Assembly: GCA_001304315.1 (NCBI GenBank)
Contig: LJUW01000005.1
Location: 1-37,701 of the forward strand
Reading direction: 5' to 3'
DNA: 37,701 bases
DNA from: a candidate division Zixibacteria bacterium SM23_73_2
GTDB lineage: Bacteria > Zixibacteria > MSB-5A5 > SM23-73-2
Shown here: positions 30,941-37,701 of the stretch, in pieces
Layout: every line of letters begins with the position of its first letter
Numbering within the stretch: the stretch's first letter is position 1
Made by a program: the position numbers and the translations under genes
The notes under the pieces: generated by a model
The model's input: the letters and a program-made list of their open reading frames with translations, nothing else
What the model was told of the DNA's origin: nothing
Databases searched by the model: none

Positions 30941-31675
30941 TCATTTATATTCGATGATCTGGTAGTCGATAATAGCGCTTCCAGAACTTCCCTCAAAGAC
31001 CGCCCCTATTTTTATACTATCAGCATAAAGAGCAACTACTAAGAAATAAGCAATTGGGGATGTCCTCCCTAATAACACAACGGATTTACTGGGATCAACT
31101 GAGGGAGAGAAACTCTTAGTCCTGGGAGGAGTTGACCAGAGAAAAGACAGTGTATCTCTGATTACCTGTTTCACCGGGGATAAAAAATTCTGCGAGTCAT
31201 AACCGTCCAGATAATCGGCGTTCAGATTCACATTGACGCTGCCATTGTTTACCGGAATATCCCCATCATCGCTTCCCGCACTTCTACCGTCCAGCATCTC
31301 AGAGTTGTAAGCATAGGGAACGCTGACCAAAAGCGTTCGGGGTGAAAGCTCCGGATCATCCCCTGTCTTTACACCCAGGTATTTAACCCCTCCTGAGAAT
31401 GCCGAATCAGGAACAGGATTAAAGGAGCCCAGAAGTACGTTGAAAAGCCCATTTTGAACATCAATAGAGGTTTGCGTTTCTCTCCAAAGGTAATCTCCTC
31501 CCAGAGGATTAGGATAAATGGAAAAGGTAATCGAGACAGTGGTGTCAATTGGCTGGCCCTCTGAGTTAGTCAATAGTCCCTGATAGTTAATTAGTTTGGG
31601 AACTTGAGCAAAGGTAAGCCAAGACATAAATAAAAAAATTGCTAAGCAAGAAAGAAGTACTAATTTTAGTTTCAA
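30941..31675 (-). CDS. Secreted surface protein with tail-fibre-like N-terminal domain
   Basis: This 244-residue protein has a signal peptide (about 1-23, cleaved after LTFA). The next 110 residues follow a pattern widespread in bacterial exoproteins with tail-fibre or collagen-like bodies: PKLINYQGLLTNSEGQPIDT, VSITFSIYPNPLGG, LWRETQTSIDVQNGLFNVLL and the end SPRTLLVSVPYAYNSEMLDG. A short NADYLDGYDSQNFL motif, frequent in the same proteins, follows. The C-terminal region (about 165-244) is beta-rich and not recognised. It is unusually short, since relatives continue into repeats or a peptidase S74 domain. Function unknown, presumably surface exposed. Confidence 0.75.
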   Translation of the reverse strand: MKLKLVLLSCLAIFLFMSWLTFAQVPKLINYQGLLTNSEGQPIDTTVSITFSIYPNPLGGDYLWRETQTSIDVQNGLFNVLLGSFNPVPDSAFSGGVKYLGVKTGDDPELSPRTLLVSVPYAYNSEMLDGRSAGSDDGDIPVNNGSVNVNLNADYLDGYDSQNFLSPVKQVIRDTLSFLWSTPPRTKSFSPSVDPSKSVVLLGRTSPIAYFLVVALYADSIKIGAVFEGSSGSAIIDYQIIEYK

Positions 31676-32082
31676 TTACTTCTCCTTTGTTTTGGTTTTA
31701 GCATCTCTCATAATAAATCATTTTTCTCCGCACACCTCTTAAGATATTATTACTTCTTCAGATCCGCAACAGCTTTTTTAGAGCTTTTCTGAAATTACTT
31801 TTACGCAAAACCGATTTTCAAACTTCAAAGCTTAAATTAATGCCGAGATAAAACTGAAGACCAAACTCAATAAAAGACTGCACAAATTAATTTCCCCTTG
31901 ACCAATTATTGTGCAAGAGCAATTATTAATGTTTGCCTCCTCATTAAATCAGAACATTAGATATTTTTCCCATGTTATAGTTATTCAAAGGACTAGAAAT
32001 ATTAATATGGGAAGACAAATTGATGGTTTTTCTTGGCATAAGGATTGCTAAAAAAGTTAGTGGATTTAAAAAGGAGTAAAAA
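31676..32082. other. AT-rich divergent intergenic region
   Basis: This 407-base spacer lies between the minus-strand surface protein and the plus-strand envelope operon. A direct repeat CAATTATT occurs twice 17 bases apart near 31908-31932 and might be an operator, but this is weak. An AAGGAG site lies just before 32083. No gene recognised. Confidence 0.5.
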
Positions 32083-32919
32083 ATGAAAACGAAAATATTA
32101 AACTTGATAATTCTTTTAGGTCTGATCCTTGCAGTCTCGGGATGTGAGAAAAGGATCTTTTATTGTGAGGATTGCCCCCCTTCTGTGCCCAAGGGATTGT
32201 CCAGTATAACAGGTGATGAGAGGGTATACCTCTTTTGGTATGAGAACGATGAAGAGAATTTCGATGAATACTGGGTTTACAGAAGAAGGGACGACGAGAG
32301 TCATTATCGGAGGATTGGGATAACCGGGATGGGGGAGTATGTGGACAGAAATGTTGCCAATGGTCGCACCTACTGGTACAGGGTCTCTGCCTGGAACTGG
32401 CATGGGGAGGAAAGCGAGCTCTCAGAGCCTACTTATGATACTCCCAGACCTGAGGGCTGGAACCAGATCATAAAAGACTTTAACCGGTATCCCTACGGCT
32501 CAGGATTCGACCTGTCCAGAGGTGAGGTGGTTCCCTATGATGATCCCTGCTGTGACATTTATCTGGAATACTATGATGAGGTTTTCTACCTCTGGGTCAA
32601 TGATGAGGATACTTACATCCAGGATTTCGGTTTCACCGAAGATATAGACGATTTGGACTATTCGCCTGTGGAAGGCTGGTCTGCTTTCTGGGATATTGAA
32701 TTAATCAAAGGTCATTCCTATATCATCTGGACCTGGGATAACCATTTTGCCAAGATCAGGGTTGAGGATTTCACCTCACATTATGGAATGCTGTTCGACT
32801 GGGCATATCAGGTTGACCCTGGCAACCAGGAGCTAAAACCCCGACCTCCTAAGATCACAATTGCGAAAAAAGAGAAAGAGAAAAAGAAAACAATGATTTA
32901 TAAGAAAGCTGGAGCCTAA
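32083..32919 (+). CDS. Lipoprotein with a fibronectin type III domain
   Basis: This 278-residue protein has a lipoprotein signal with lipobox LAVSGC (Cys21). A fibronectin type III-like domain (about 34-118: PSVPKGLSSITGDERVYLFW, then NVANGRTYWYRVSAWNWHGE) is followed by an unrecognised acidic, tyrosine- and tryptophan-rich domain (about 125-250). The tail is lysine-rich (KKEKEKKK). An AAGGAG site precedes the ATG. It is the first of four tightly packed genes whose products all carry export signals, the next starting one base after its stop. Confidence 0.8.
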   Translation: MKTKILNLIILLGLILAVSGCEKRIFYCEDCPPSVPKGLSSITGDERVYLFWYENDEENFDEYWVYRRRDDESHYRRIGITGMGEYVDRNVANGRTYWYRVSAWNWHGEESELSEPTYDTPRPEGWNQIIKDFNRYPYGSGFDLSRGEVVPYDDPCCDIYLEYYDEVFYLWVNDEDTYIQDFGFTEDIDDLDYSPVEGWSAFWDIELIKGHSYIIWTWDNHFAKIRVEDFTSHYGMLFDWAYQVDPGNQELKPRPPKITIAKKEKEKKKTMIYKKAGA

Positions 32920-32920
32920 G

Positions 32921-33283
32921 ATGAAAAAGAGAAACTTAGCGATAATCTTGACTGTAATTTTGGTGGGAATCTTCCTCTCCGGCTGTTTCACCTATGTCAG
33001 GACCGGATTCGGGATATTCTATCGACCTCATCGAATCCACCCCCGATACTGCTATGACTGCCACCCCCACCCCTGCTGGACCGAGATCTATGTCGAATGC
33101 GGGTATTACGAATTCTCTTTTTCTGAGGATGAATATTATTATATTCCTAAAAGAGGTTCTGAAAGAATTTACGTATACCAGGACTATGACTACAAAAAGG
33201 ACAAAGAATACAAAAACCATTACAAAAATCGGATGTTAAAGGAAAAAGACAGAGTTACGAACAAAAAACCTAAAAGAAGATAA
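32921..33283 (+). CDS. Small lipoprotein with His/Cys/Tyr-rich segment and basic tail
   Basis: This 120-residue protein has a lipobox LSGC (Cys22). The mature part starts with an aromatic and His/Cys-rich stretch (YRPHRIHPRYCYDCHPHPCW, about 34-53) that could bind a metal through CxxC and His, then an acidic Tyr-rich part (SFSEDEYYYIP), and ends in a strongly basic tail (KKPKRR). The family is unknown. It lies one base after the FN3 lipoprotein and 17 bases before the DUF4384 protein gene, so the three are one operon. Confidence 0.7.
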   Translation: MKKRNLAIILTVILVGIFLSGCFTYVRTGFGIFYRPHRIHPRYCYDCHPHPCWTEIYVECGYYEFSFSEDEYYYIPKRGSERIYVYQDYDYKKDKEYKNHYKNRMLKEKDRVTNKKPKRR

Positions 33284-33300
33284 TCTTGGAGGTGTTTATT

Positions 33301-34599
33301 ATGTTGAGATCAATTAAGTTACTGGTTGTGAGCGTGATCATCCTGTTGTTTGTATCCCCAGCTTTGGCACAGGACCCATCTCAGAAAGCTCCCAGAATAG
33401 TCCATCACTATCCTGATCTGGAGATAGAGGTGTGGACAGACAAAGGCGAGGGAGCGGTTTATAATCCAGGTGAGGAGATCGAGGTTTTCTTTCAGACCTC
33501 CCAGGATTGTTACGTCTTGATCTACAACATCGATACCCGGGGCTACGTTAACATTCTCTATCCCTATGAATATTCAGATCCCCACTGGGTTTCCGGTGGA
33601 AGAATCCACCGCGTTCCGGAAAGGTACGAGGATTACCAGCTGAGGGTGGACGGTCCTGAGGGGACCGAGTACATCCAGGCTATCTGCTCCACTGAACCGA
33701 TAGATTTGCCCAACTGGCCCAGGTATCTTGGCGGCTTCAGGGAGGAGGATGATGAGGTGTCGGTTTTGAGACTGGAGGAAGACGAGGACCCTTACGACTT
33801 CATGCAGTTCACCATCGAGTGGATGGTCGAAAGCGGAGATTTCGCACAGGATCTTTGCATCTTCACAGTGGAATACCCTCACCAGAGGTGGTACTACTGG
33901 CCCAGGATATATCATACCGAACTTCCCTACCATTATGAGCTGGGAACCTGTAATATCCATTACCCTTATGGAGCAGAGATATATATCGACGGTGTTTTCT
34001 ACGGAATCGCTCCCATAACCATCCCCTATCTCATTATGGGAAGACACTTCGTCACCGTTTATTTCTCCGGCTGCAGGATATTCTGGGACTGGGTCTGGGT
34101 TTATCCTCACAGGGCCGTCTGGGTCAGGCCTCACAGATACTATGAAAGATGCAGGTTCGTCTATGATCACCCGTTCCGAAAGGAATACCGGGTAAGAAAG
34201 GAAAAATCTTTCAGTTCAAAAGAGGAAAAACCTTCGCGCCGTAAAGTCAAGGTGCTGAAGGGGGAATCGGAAAGATACGTAGAGAAAGATAAAAGAACCA
34301 AAATCGACAATAAAAAGAAGGTCAAGGTCGAAAAAAAGACTTATTACCAGGATTCTTCAAAGAGGAAAAAAGACGACCTCAAGTTGAAATCCAAAAAGAC
34401 GGAGCATAAGGTTTCCAAAGAAGCAAACAAATACCAAGTCAAAAAGGACAAAAAGCTCAAATATAAATCTTCAAAAACGCCTGATAAAAAAGAAAGGAAG
34501 ATGATTAAATCAACGGTTAAACCCAAAGTAAAAAGCCAGAGCAAAAACGTCAAAAAAGAAAGTACCAGAGTGAAAAAAACAACAAGAAGAAGAAAATAA
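33301..34599 (+). CDS. Secreted DUF4384/PEGA-like protein with long polybasic tail
   Basis: The ATG at 33301 is chosen because TTGGAGGTG lies before it; a TTG at 33286 inside that site is not a credible start. The product has 432 residues: a signal peptide (ending SPALAQ), a DUF4384-like domain (about 38-165: DLEIEVWTDKGEGAVYNPGE, VFFQTSQDCYVLIYNIDTRG), a PEGA-like beta domain (about 215-262: GAEIYIDGVFYGIAPITIPY) and a tail of about 160 residues that is extremely rich in Lys and Arg and ends KKTTRRRK. DUF4384 domains are often found in surface-stress or protease-linked proteins. The tail may bind anionic polymers such as LPS, teichoic-like polymers or nucleic acid; this is inference. Confidence 0.8.
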   Translation: MLRSIKLLVVSVIILLFVSPALAQDPSQKAPRIVHHYPDLEIEVWTDKGEGAVYNPGEEIEVFFQTSQDCYVLIYNIDTRGYVNILYPYEYSDPHWVSGGRIHRVPERYEDYQLRVDGPEGTEYIQAICSTEPIDLPNWPRYLGGFREEDDEVSVLRLEEDEDPYDFMQFTIEWMVESGDFAQDLCIFTVEYPHQRWYYWPRIYHTELPYHYELGTCNIHYPYGAEIYIDGVFYGIAPITIPYLIMGRHFVTVYFSGCRIFWDWVWVYPHRAVWVRPHRYYERCRFVYDHPFRKEYRVRKEKSFSSKEEKPSRRKVKVLKGESERYVEKDKRTKIDNKKKVKVEKKTYYQDSSKRKKDDLKLKSKKTEHKVSKEANKYQVKKDKKLKYKSSKTPDKKERKMIKSTVKPKVKSQSKNVKKESTRVKKTTRRRK

Positions 34600-34658
34600 A
34601 AGAATTGACATGTTTCAGAACATGAGTTAATTTAATCTAAAGATCAAGGTAATGGGCA

Positions 34659-35111
34659 ATGAGAAAACTTATTATAATCTTAACTTTTTTATTTTTTACA
34701 CTTTTTGTGCTCTCCCCTGCTTTTGCCATAGAGAGGGTCTCCAAAAACCAAAAGGAAAGCTCAGATTCCAAACAAACCTCTGAAAAAGAAAAGCCGCAGG
34801 AAAAAACAGAAACCGATATTCAGAAAAAGGGTGTTGAGGTAAAAGAGCGGGAAGTGCAAAAAAAATCAGAAAAGGATAAAAAGAAGACCCAAAAAAGCTT
34901 TTTTGAGAAGCTCATGAAGAAAGTCAAAAAAGACTATGACTACTTTCAGGACAAAAACAAAGACGGAATAGATGACAAATTCGACAAAAAAATAATCAAA
35001 AAGAAAACCTCTGAAAAAAAAGAGGTGAAAAAAATTGAAGAAAATAAAAGCATAAAAAGGGAAGCCGAACCAAAAAAAGAGAAAAAATCCTCCCCGCGAA
35101 AAAGAAGATAG
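34659..35111 (+). CDS. Secreted Lys/Glu-rich protein with Ca-binding-like loop and RKRR tail
   Basis: This 150-residue protein has a signal peptide (MRKLIIILTFLFFTLFVLSP, cleaved after AFA). The mature part is low-complexity Lys/Glu/Ser, likely disordered or coiled coil. A single DKNKDGIDDKFD loop (about 99-110), of thrombospondin type 3/EF-hand style, stands out, and the chain ends SSPRKRR. It is the last gene of the envelope operon, 59 bases after the DUF4384 gene, and is followed by a strong terminator. It shares the basic tail with the two genes before it. Function unknown. Confidence 0.65.
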   Translation: MRKLIIILTFLFFTLFVLSPAFAIERVSKNQKESSDSKQTSEKEKPQEKTETDIQKKGVEVKEREVQKKSEKDKKKTQKSFFEKLMKKVKKDYDYFQDKNKDGIDDKFDKKIIKKKTSEKKEVKKIEENKSIKREAEPKKEKKSSPRKRR

Positions 35112-35143
35112 AATCCCAAAAAGCGAAATACCCCGAATTTCAA

Positions 35144-35175
35144 GGGCGGGGCAGAAAACCCCGCCCGGTTTTTTT
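35144..35175 (+). terminator. Strong intrinsic terminator of the envelope operon
   Basis: The perfect stem GGGCGGGG (35144-35151)/CCCCGCCC (35159-35166) is followed by GG and seven T. It ends the four-gene operon and lies just before the converging Lrp-domain gene. Confidence 0.9.
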
Positions 35176-35178
35176 AAT

Positions 35179-35412
35179 TTACTCGAATGCCAGAAGGGTG
35201 GTGGTTCTCAAAATTCCGGGAAGGGAATGAATCTCCTTGGCTACGATTTTTGAGATGTCCCGGTAATCCTTGGCCTCCACCATTGCGATGATGTCATAAG
35301 GGCCCGCCACAGAATAAGCTGATTTCACGTGAGGTTTTTTCATAAGCTTTTTGGCATTGGATTTAATCGCATCGATTTTGGTTTCTATTAAAACGAAAGC
35401 TTTAACTGCCAT
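35179..35412 (-). CDS. Stand-alone Lrp/AsnC ligand-binding (RAM) domain protein
   Basis: The ATG at 35412 is chosen because AAGGAGGG lies just before it; an upstream extension to 35490 lacks one and is not family sequence. The 77-residue product, MAVKAFVLIETKID...GPYDIIAMVEAKDYRDISKIV...SLPGILRTTTLLAFE, is the alpha/beta ligand-binding half of Lrp/AsnC regulators without any helix-turn-helix. Such stand-alone domains form oligomers that bind amino acids; their regulatory role is not well known. Single gene. Confidence 0.9.
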   Translation of the reverse strand: MAVKAFVLIETKIDAIKSNAKKLMKKPHVKSAYSVAGPYDIIAMVEAKDYRDISKIVAKEIHSLPGILRTTTLLAFE

Positions 35413-35511
35413 AATCCCTCCTTTTATAATTTCTTCGACAGAAAACAGAACTTGTTTAGCCTGTATCCAGAAAGGAAAAGATTTTAACAATTTAACTTCA
35501 GAGGCAAAAGC

Positions 35512-37701
35512 TCATGGACAGCAGTTCAATTCGAATCCAGAAATTCCGAAATAGTAATTGGCTATGATTATGGCATCCCCAAGATTGATACCGCTGTCGC
35601 AGTCCACATCCGATGCCCAGGGATCGATCGGGCAATCTCCACCGAAATAAAAATCAGCCAGGCATATGGGATCGGATAGATCGATTTTCCTATCCCGGTT
35701 ACAATCGCCACAGAAAGGTTGGTTCAAAAGAATCGAGATATCATCAGAGTTATAATTTGCAGTTGCCAAGTCGATGTCACCATCCCCATCAAAATCAGCA
35801 GCAAAAATCGAAGAAGGACCATCACCGGCTGGAAAGACCAAATGGGAGGCAAAGGTGCCATCCCCATTGTTTAAGAGAACCGAGACGTTGTCGGAATACT
35901 CATTTGCGGTCGTAAGATCAAGGTCACCGTCACCATCAAGGTCGGTAGCGAAAACTGAGAGAGGACCATCACCGACTGGATAGGTAGAATCAAAAGCGTA
36001 GGTGCCATCCCCGTTGTTCAAAAGAACCGTGGCATCGTCGGAATAAACATTTGCAGTTGTGAGGTCCAGGTCACCATCCCCATCCAGATCAGCGGCAAAG
36101 ACGGACTTGGGGTAATCGCCAGCCTGATAGAGCGAATAGGGGCCAAAGGCGCCATCCCCGTTGTTTAAAATAACAGAGACAGTCGAGTCCCAATAGGCAT
36201 TTGCAGTTGCCAGGTCAAGGTCACCATCACCATCCAGATCAGCAGCAAAAACCGAGAAAGAATAACCACCCATCGGATAGTCCGAGAAAGGGGCAAAGGT
36301 GCCATCTCCATTATTCAATAGAACCGAGATGTTTCCGTCGAGGAAGTAATCTGTAGCTGCCAGGTCGAGATCACCGTCACCGTCCAGATCAGCAGCGAAA
36401 ACTGAGGAAGCGGGACCGTAGACTGAATACCTCGAATAGGGGGCAAAGGTGCCATCTCCATTGTTCAATAAAACTGAGACATTACCCATATATTCGCCTT
36501 CCTCAATTGCAGTTGCCAGATCAAGATCCCCATCACCATCCAGATCAGCCGCAAAAATAGAGAAAGGATCCCAAAATACGAAATAGACCGAATCGTTGGT
36601 GAAGGTGCCATCTCCGTTATTCAAAAGAACAAAGACCTCGCCAGGATCACCGCTAACAGCTGCCAGGTCAAGGTCACCATCACCATCCAGATCAGCAGCA
36701 AAGACCGAGCGAGGACCATCACCAGCAGGATATACCGAATCTGGAGCGAAAGTGCCCCCACCATTGTTAACTGCGATGGTAAAAGACCAGACATAACTTT
36801 CGTCCAATGGAATACCTTCAGATGACTGTATGTCAGTAGTTAACACAACGGTTACTACTTCACCCACAGCGAAATCGTTGGAAGGATCGAAAGTTGCGGT
36901 TCTGGTTAGACTGTCGTATGTAATCGTGCCCTGGTGAAGCCCTGTAGACCGTACATTAACCACAAACGCAGAATCGTTGATAGTGGTTGAATCCATATCT
37001 ACATCAAAAGTCACCGATATGCTTGCATTAATGGATACATTCAACTCGTTTTGCATTGGTGATGTAGAAATAATGTCGGGGATACTGTCCTGCTGGGAAT
37101 TCCACCCCGAAACCTGAGCCATCATCCACCACCAGGCTTTGCCCTTGAGGTAACAGTTAAAGCAGTGGGAATGAGCACAGCCGGGGCAGTCCGGGCAGGG
37201 ATGGGAGGAGCACCAGGTGTAGCACCAGTTGCAGTAGTCGGATTCATCCGGGTAGTAGTTTTCATCCGGATCGTAACTTTCGATGTCCGCAAAATCGAAC
37301 AGAATCTTATGGTTAGTTGAACAAAAGTCCCTTATCTGATTGTTGCGAGCATAGAGATTACCCTCCGGACCGGTTCCGTCCAGATGACCGGTCATGTAGA
37401 TGAAGACAACGTCCGGATAATCCGCTTCCAGCTCAGTCATCTTGTTTAAGTAGATGTTTATACCTTCTTCGGTATTATCCGAGCATCCTCCGCACCAGGA
37501 GAACATAGCCATGTTACAGTCGGGATGCGAATCCAGATAACTCCTGGTATTAAGAACCCAGGATGTATCACCGTTATGTCCCAGATCATCACCCCACTCG
37601 TAGCAGTATGGAGGCACATAGGTTGAATCCTCATCATATATCATAGATGCCCCGGTCACTATCTGGCTTCCGTGCGAGGTGTGAACATAGTAGATATGAT
37701 A
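35512..37701 (-). CDS. Secreted FG-GAP/VCBS-repeat protein with C-terminal dockerin (N-terminus beyond the window)
   Basis: The frame is open to the right end of the window, so the start is missing; codons past 37659 continue as YHIYYVHTSHGSQIVTG. The visible part is about 730 residues. A Cys/Trp-rich domain (about first 200) with HTSHGSQIVTG, AMFSWCGGCSDNTEEGI, MTGHLDGTGPEGNLYARNNQ and HSHCFNCYLKGKAWW is not assigned to a family here; it could be an SGNH-like hydrolase. It is followed by a Big_5 Ig-like domain (about 205-300: SPMQNELNVSINASISVTFD), then seven FG-GAP/VCBS calcium-binding repeats, each with AADLDGDGDLDL, as in integrin-like propellers. The C-terminal dockerin-like module begins CGDCNRDRKIDLSD and keeps the second repeat less strictly. 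Confidence 0.85.
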   Translation of the reverse strand, partial: YHIYYVHTSHGSQIVTGASMIYDEDSTYVPPYCYEWGDDLGHNGDTSWVLNTRSYLDSHPDCNMAMFSWCGGCSDNTEEGINIYLNKMTELEADYPDVVFIYMTGHLDGTGPEGNLYARNNQIRDFCSTNHKILFDFADIESYDPDENYYPDESDYCNWCYTWCSSHPCPDCPGCAHSHCFNCYLKGKAWWWMMAQVSGWNSQQDSIPDIISTSPMQNELNVSINASISVTFDVDMDSTTINDSAFVVNVRSTGLHQGTITYDSLTRTATFDPSNDFAVGEVVTVVLTTDIQSSEGIPLDESYVWSFTIAVNNGGGTFAPDSVYPAGDGPRSVFAADLDGDGDLDLAAVSGDPGEVFVLLNNGDGTFTNDSVYFVFWDPFSIFAADLDGDGDLDLATAIEEGEYMGNVSVLLNNGDGTFAPYSRYSVYGPASSVFAADLDGDGDLDLAATDYFLDGNISVLLNNGDGTFAPFSDYPMGGYSFSVFAADLDGDGDLDLATANAYWDSTVSVILNNGDGAFGPYSLYQAGDYPKSVFAADLDGDGDLDLTTANVYSDDATVLLNNGDGTYAFDSTYPVGDGPLSVFATDLDGDGDLDLTTANEYSDNVSVLLNNGDGTFASHLVFPAGDGPSSIFAADFDGDGDIDLATANYNSDDISILLNQPFCGDCNRDRKIDLSDPICLADFYFGGDCPIDPWASDVDCDSGINLGDAIIIANYYFGISGFELNCCP
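35745..36760. repeat. Seven tandem repeats encoding VCBS/FG-GAP units
   Basis: Coding repeats of about 130-140 bases each contain the conserved plus-strand core CACCATCACCATCCAGATC or a variant, encoding LDGDGDL. Similarity between copies is high at the nucleotide level, which makes the copy number liable to change by recombination or to assembly collapse. Confidence 0.8.

Noticed and set aside
31908-31932. Operator formed by CAATTATT direct repeats
   Set aside because: Two 8-base AT-rich repeats 17 bases apart are expected by chance in this spacer; no regulator or clear promoter is linked.
35745-36760. CRISPR-like or satellite repeat
   Set aside because: The repeats are in-frame coding units of a VCBS/FG-GAP protein with calcium-binding motifs.

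Overview
The window reads as a chromosomal segment of an uncultured Gram-negative bacterium, most like the FCB-type candidate phyla (Zixibacteria, KSB1 or WOR-3 style). The evidence is a FadL/PorV-like outer-membrane barrel, Bacteroidetes-type C25 (gingipain family) peptidase, a type IX secretion (T9SS) sorting domain, several lipoproteins, and three secreted proteins ending in dockerin-like repeats of the form CGDxNxDGxIDLSDVIxLANY. The phylum is an inference from domain style and was not computed. Most housekeeping genes lie on the minus strand; no rRNA, CRISPR array, phage or transposase was seen.

Layout. 0.1-7.0 kb (minus): long-chain acyl-CoA synthetase, then an operon of a membrane TPR protein, a GH57 glycoside hydrolase and a DUF4870 membrane protein, then an outer-membrane barrel protein with a near-perfect sigma70 promoter beside tRNA-Arg(CCU). 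7.5-13.9 kb: a secreted-protein island with a 1128-residue C25 peptidase carrying a C-terminal dockerin (plus strand), and, convergent to it, a small dockerin protein and a cohesin-like protein whose T9SS sorting tail is out of frame by one base at a G6 tract. 14.0-23.0 kb (minus): housekeeping genes apt, acyP, a LOG-like protein, surE, a GT2 glycosyltransferase, a MerR regulator, gpsA, plsY, a DUF6504-like protein, der and a PDZ/radical-SAM DUF512 protein, with tRNA-Pro(CGG), tRNA-Pro(GGG) and tRNA-Gly(CCC). 23.3-25.2 kb (minus): an archaeal-type fructose-1,6-bisphosphate aldolase/phosphatase and an archaemetzincin. 25.5-28.8 kb (plus): a methionine-rich lipoprotein, a TldD protease with a Tat signal, and a broken tldE. 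28.8-29.5 kb: a DUF559 nuclease gene bounded by inverted C/G-rich repeats. 29.8-35.1 kb: a TPR protein, a surface protein with a tail-fibre-like N-terminus (minus), and a four-gene envelope operon whose products end in lysine/arginine-rich tails. 35.2-37.7 kb (minus): a stand-alone Lrp ligand-binding domain and the 3' part of a large FG-GAP-repeat/dockerin protein that runs off the window.

How it fits together. The housekeeping genes cover phospholipid synthesis (gpsA, plsY, acyl-CoA synthetase), ribosome assembly (der), purine salvage (apt), nucleotide clean-up (surE) and gluconeogenesis (FBPA/P). The accessory content is mainly extracytoplasmic: proteases and dockerin/cohesin-like proteins for the cell surface, plus small lipoproteins. 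Four families of short inverted-repeat elements sit in the intergenic spaces (19.7, 20.1, 23.1 and 28.8-29.5 kb). The points most worth a second look are the dockerin/cohesin-like island with its G-tract frameshift, the Tat-exported TldD beside a damaged TldE, the repeat-bounded DUF559 cassette, and the polybasic-tail envelope operon.
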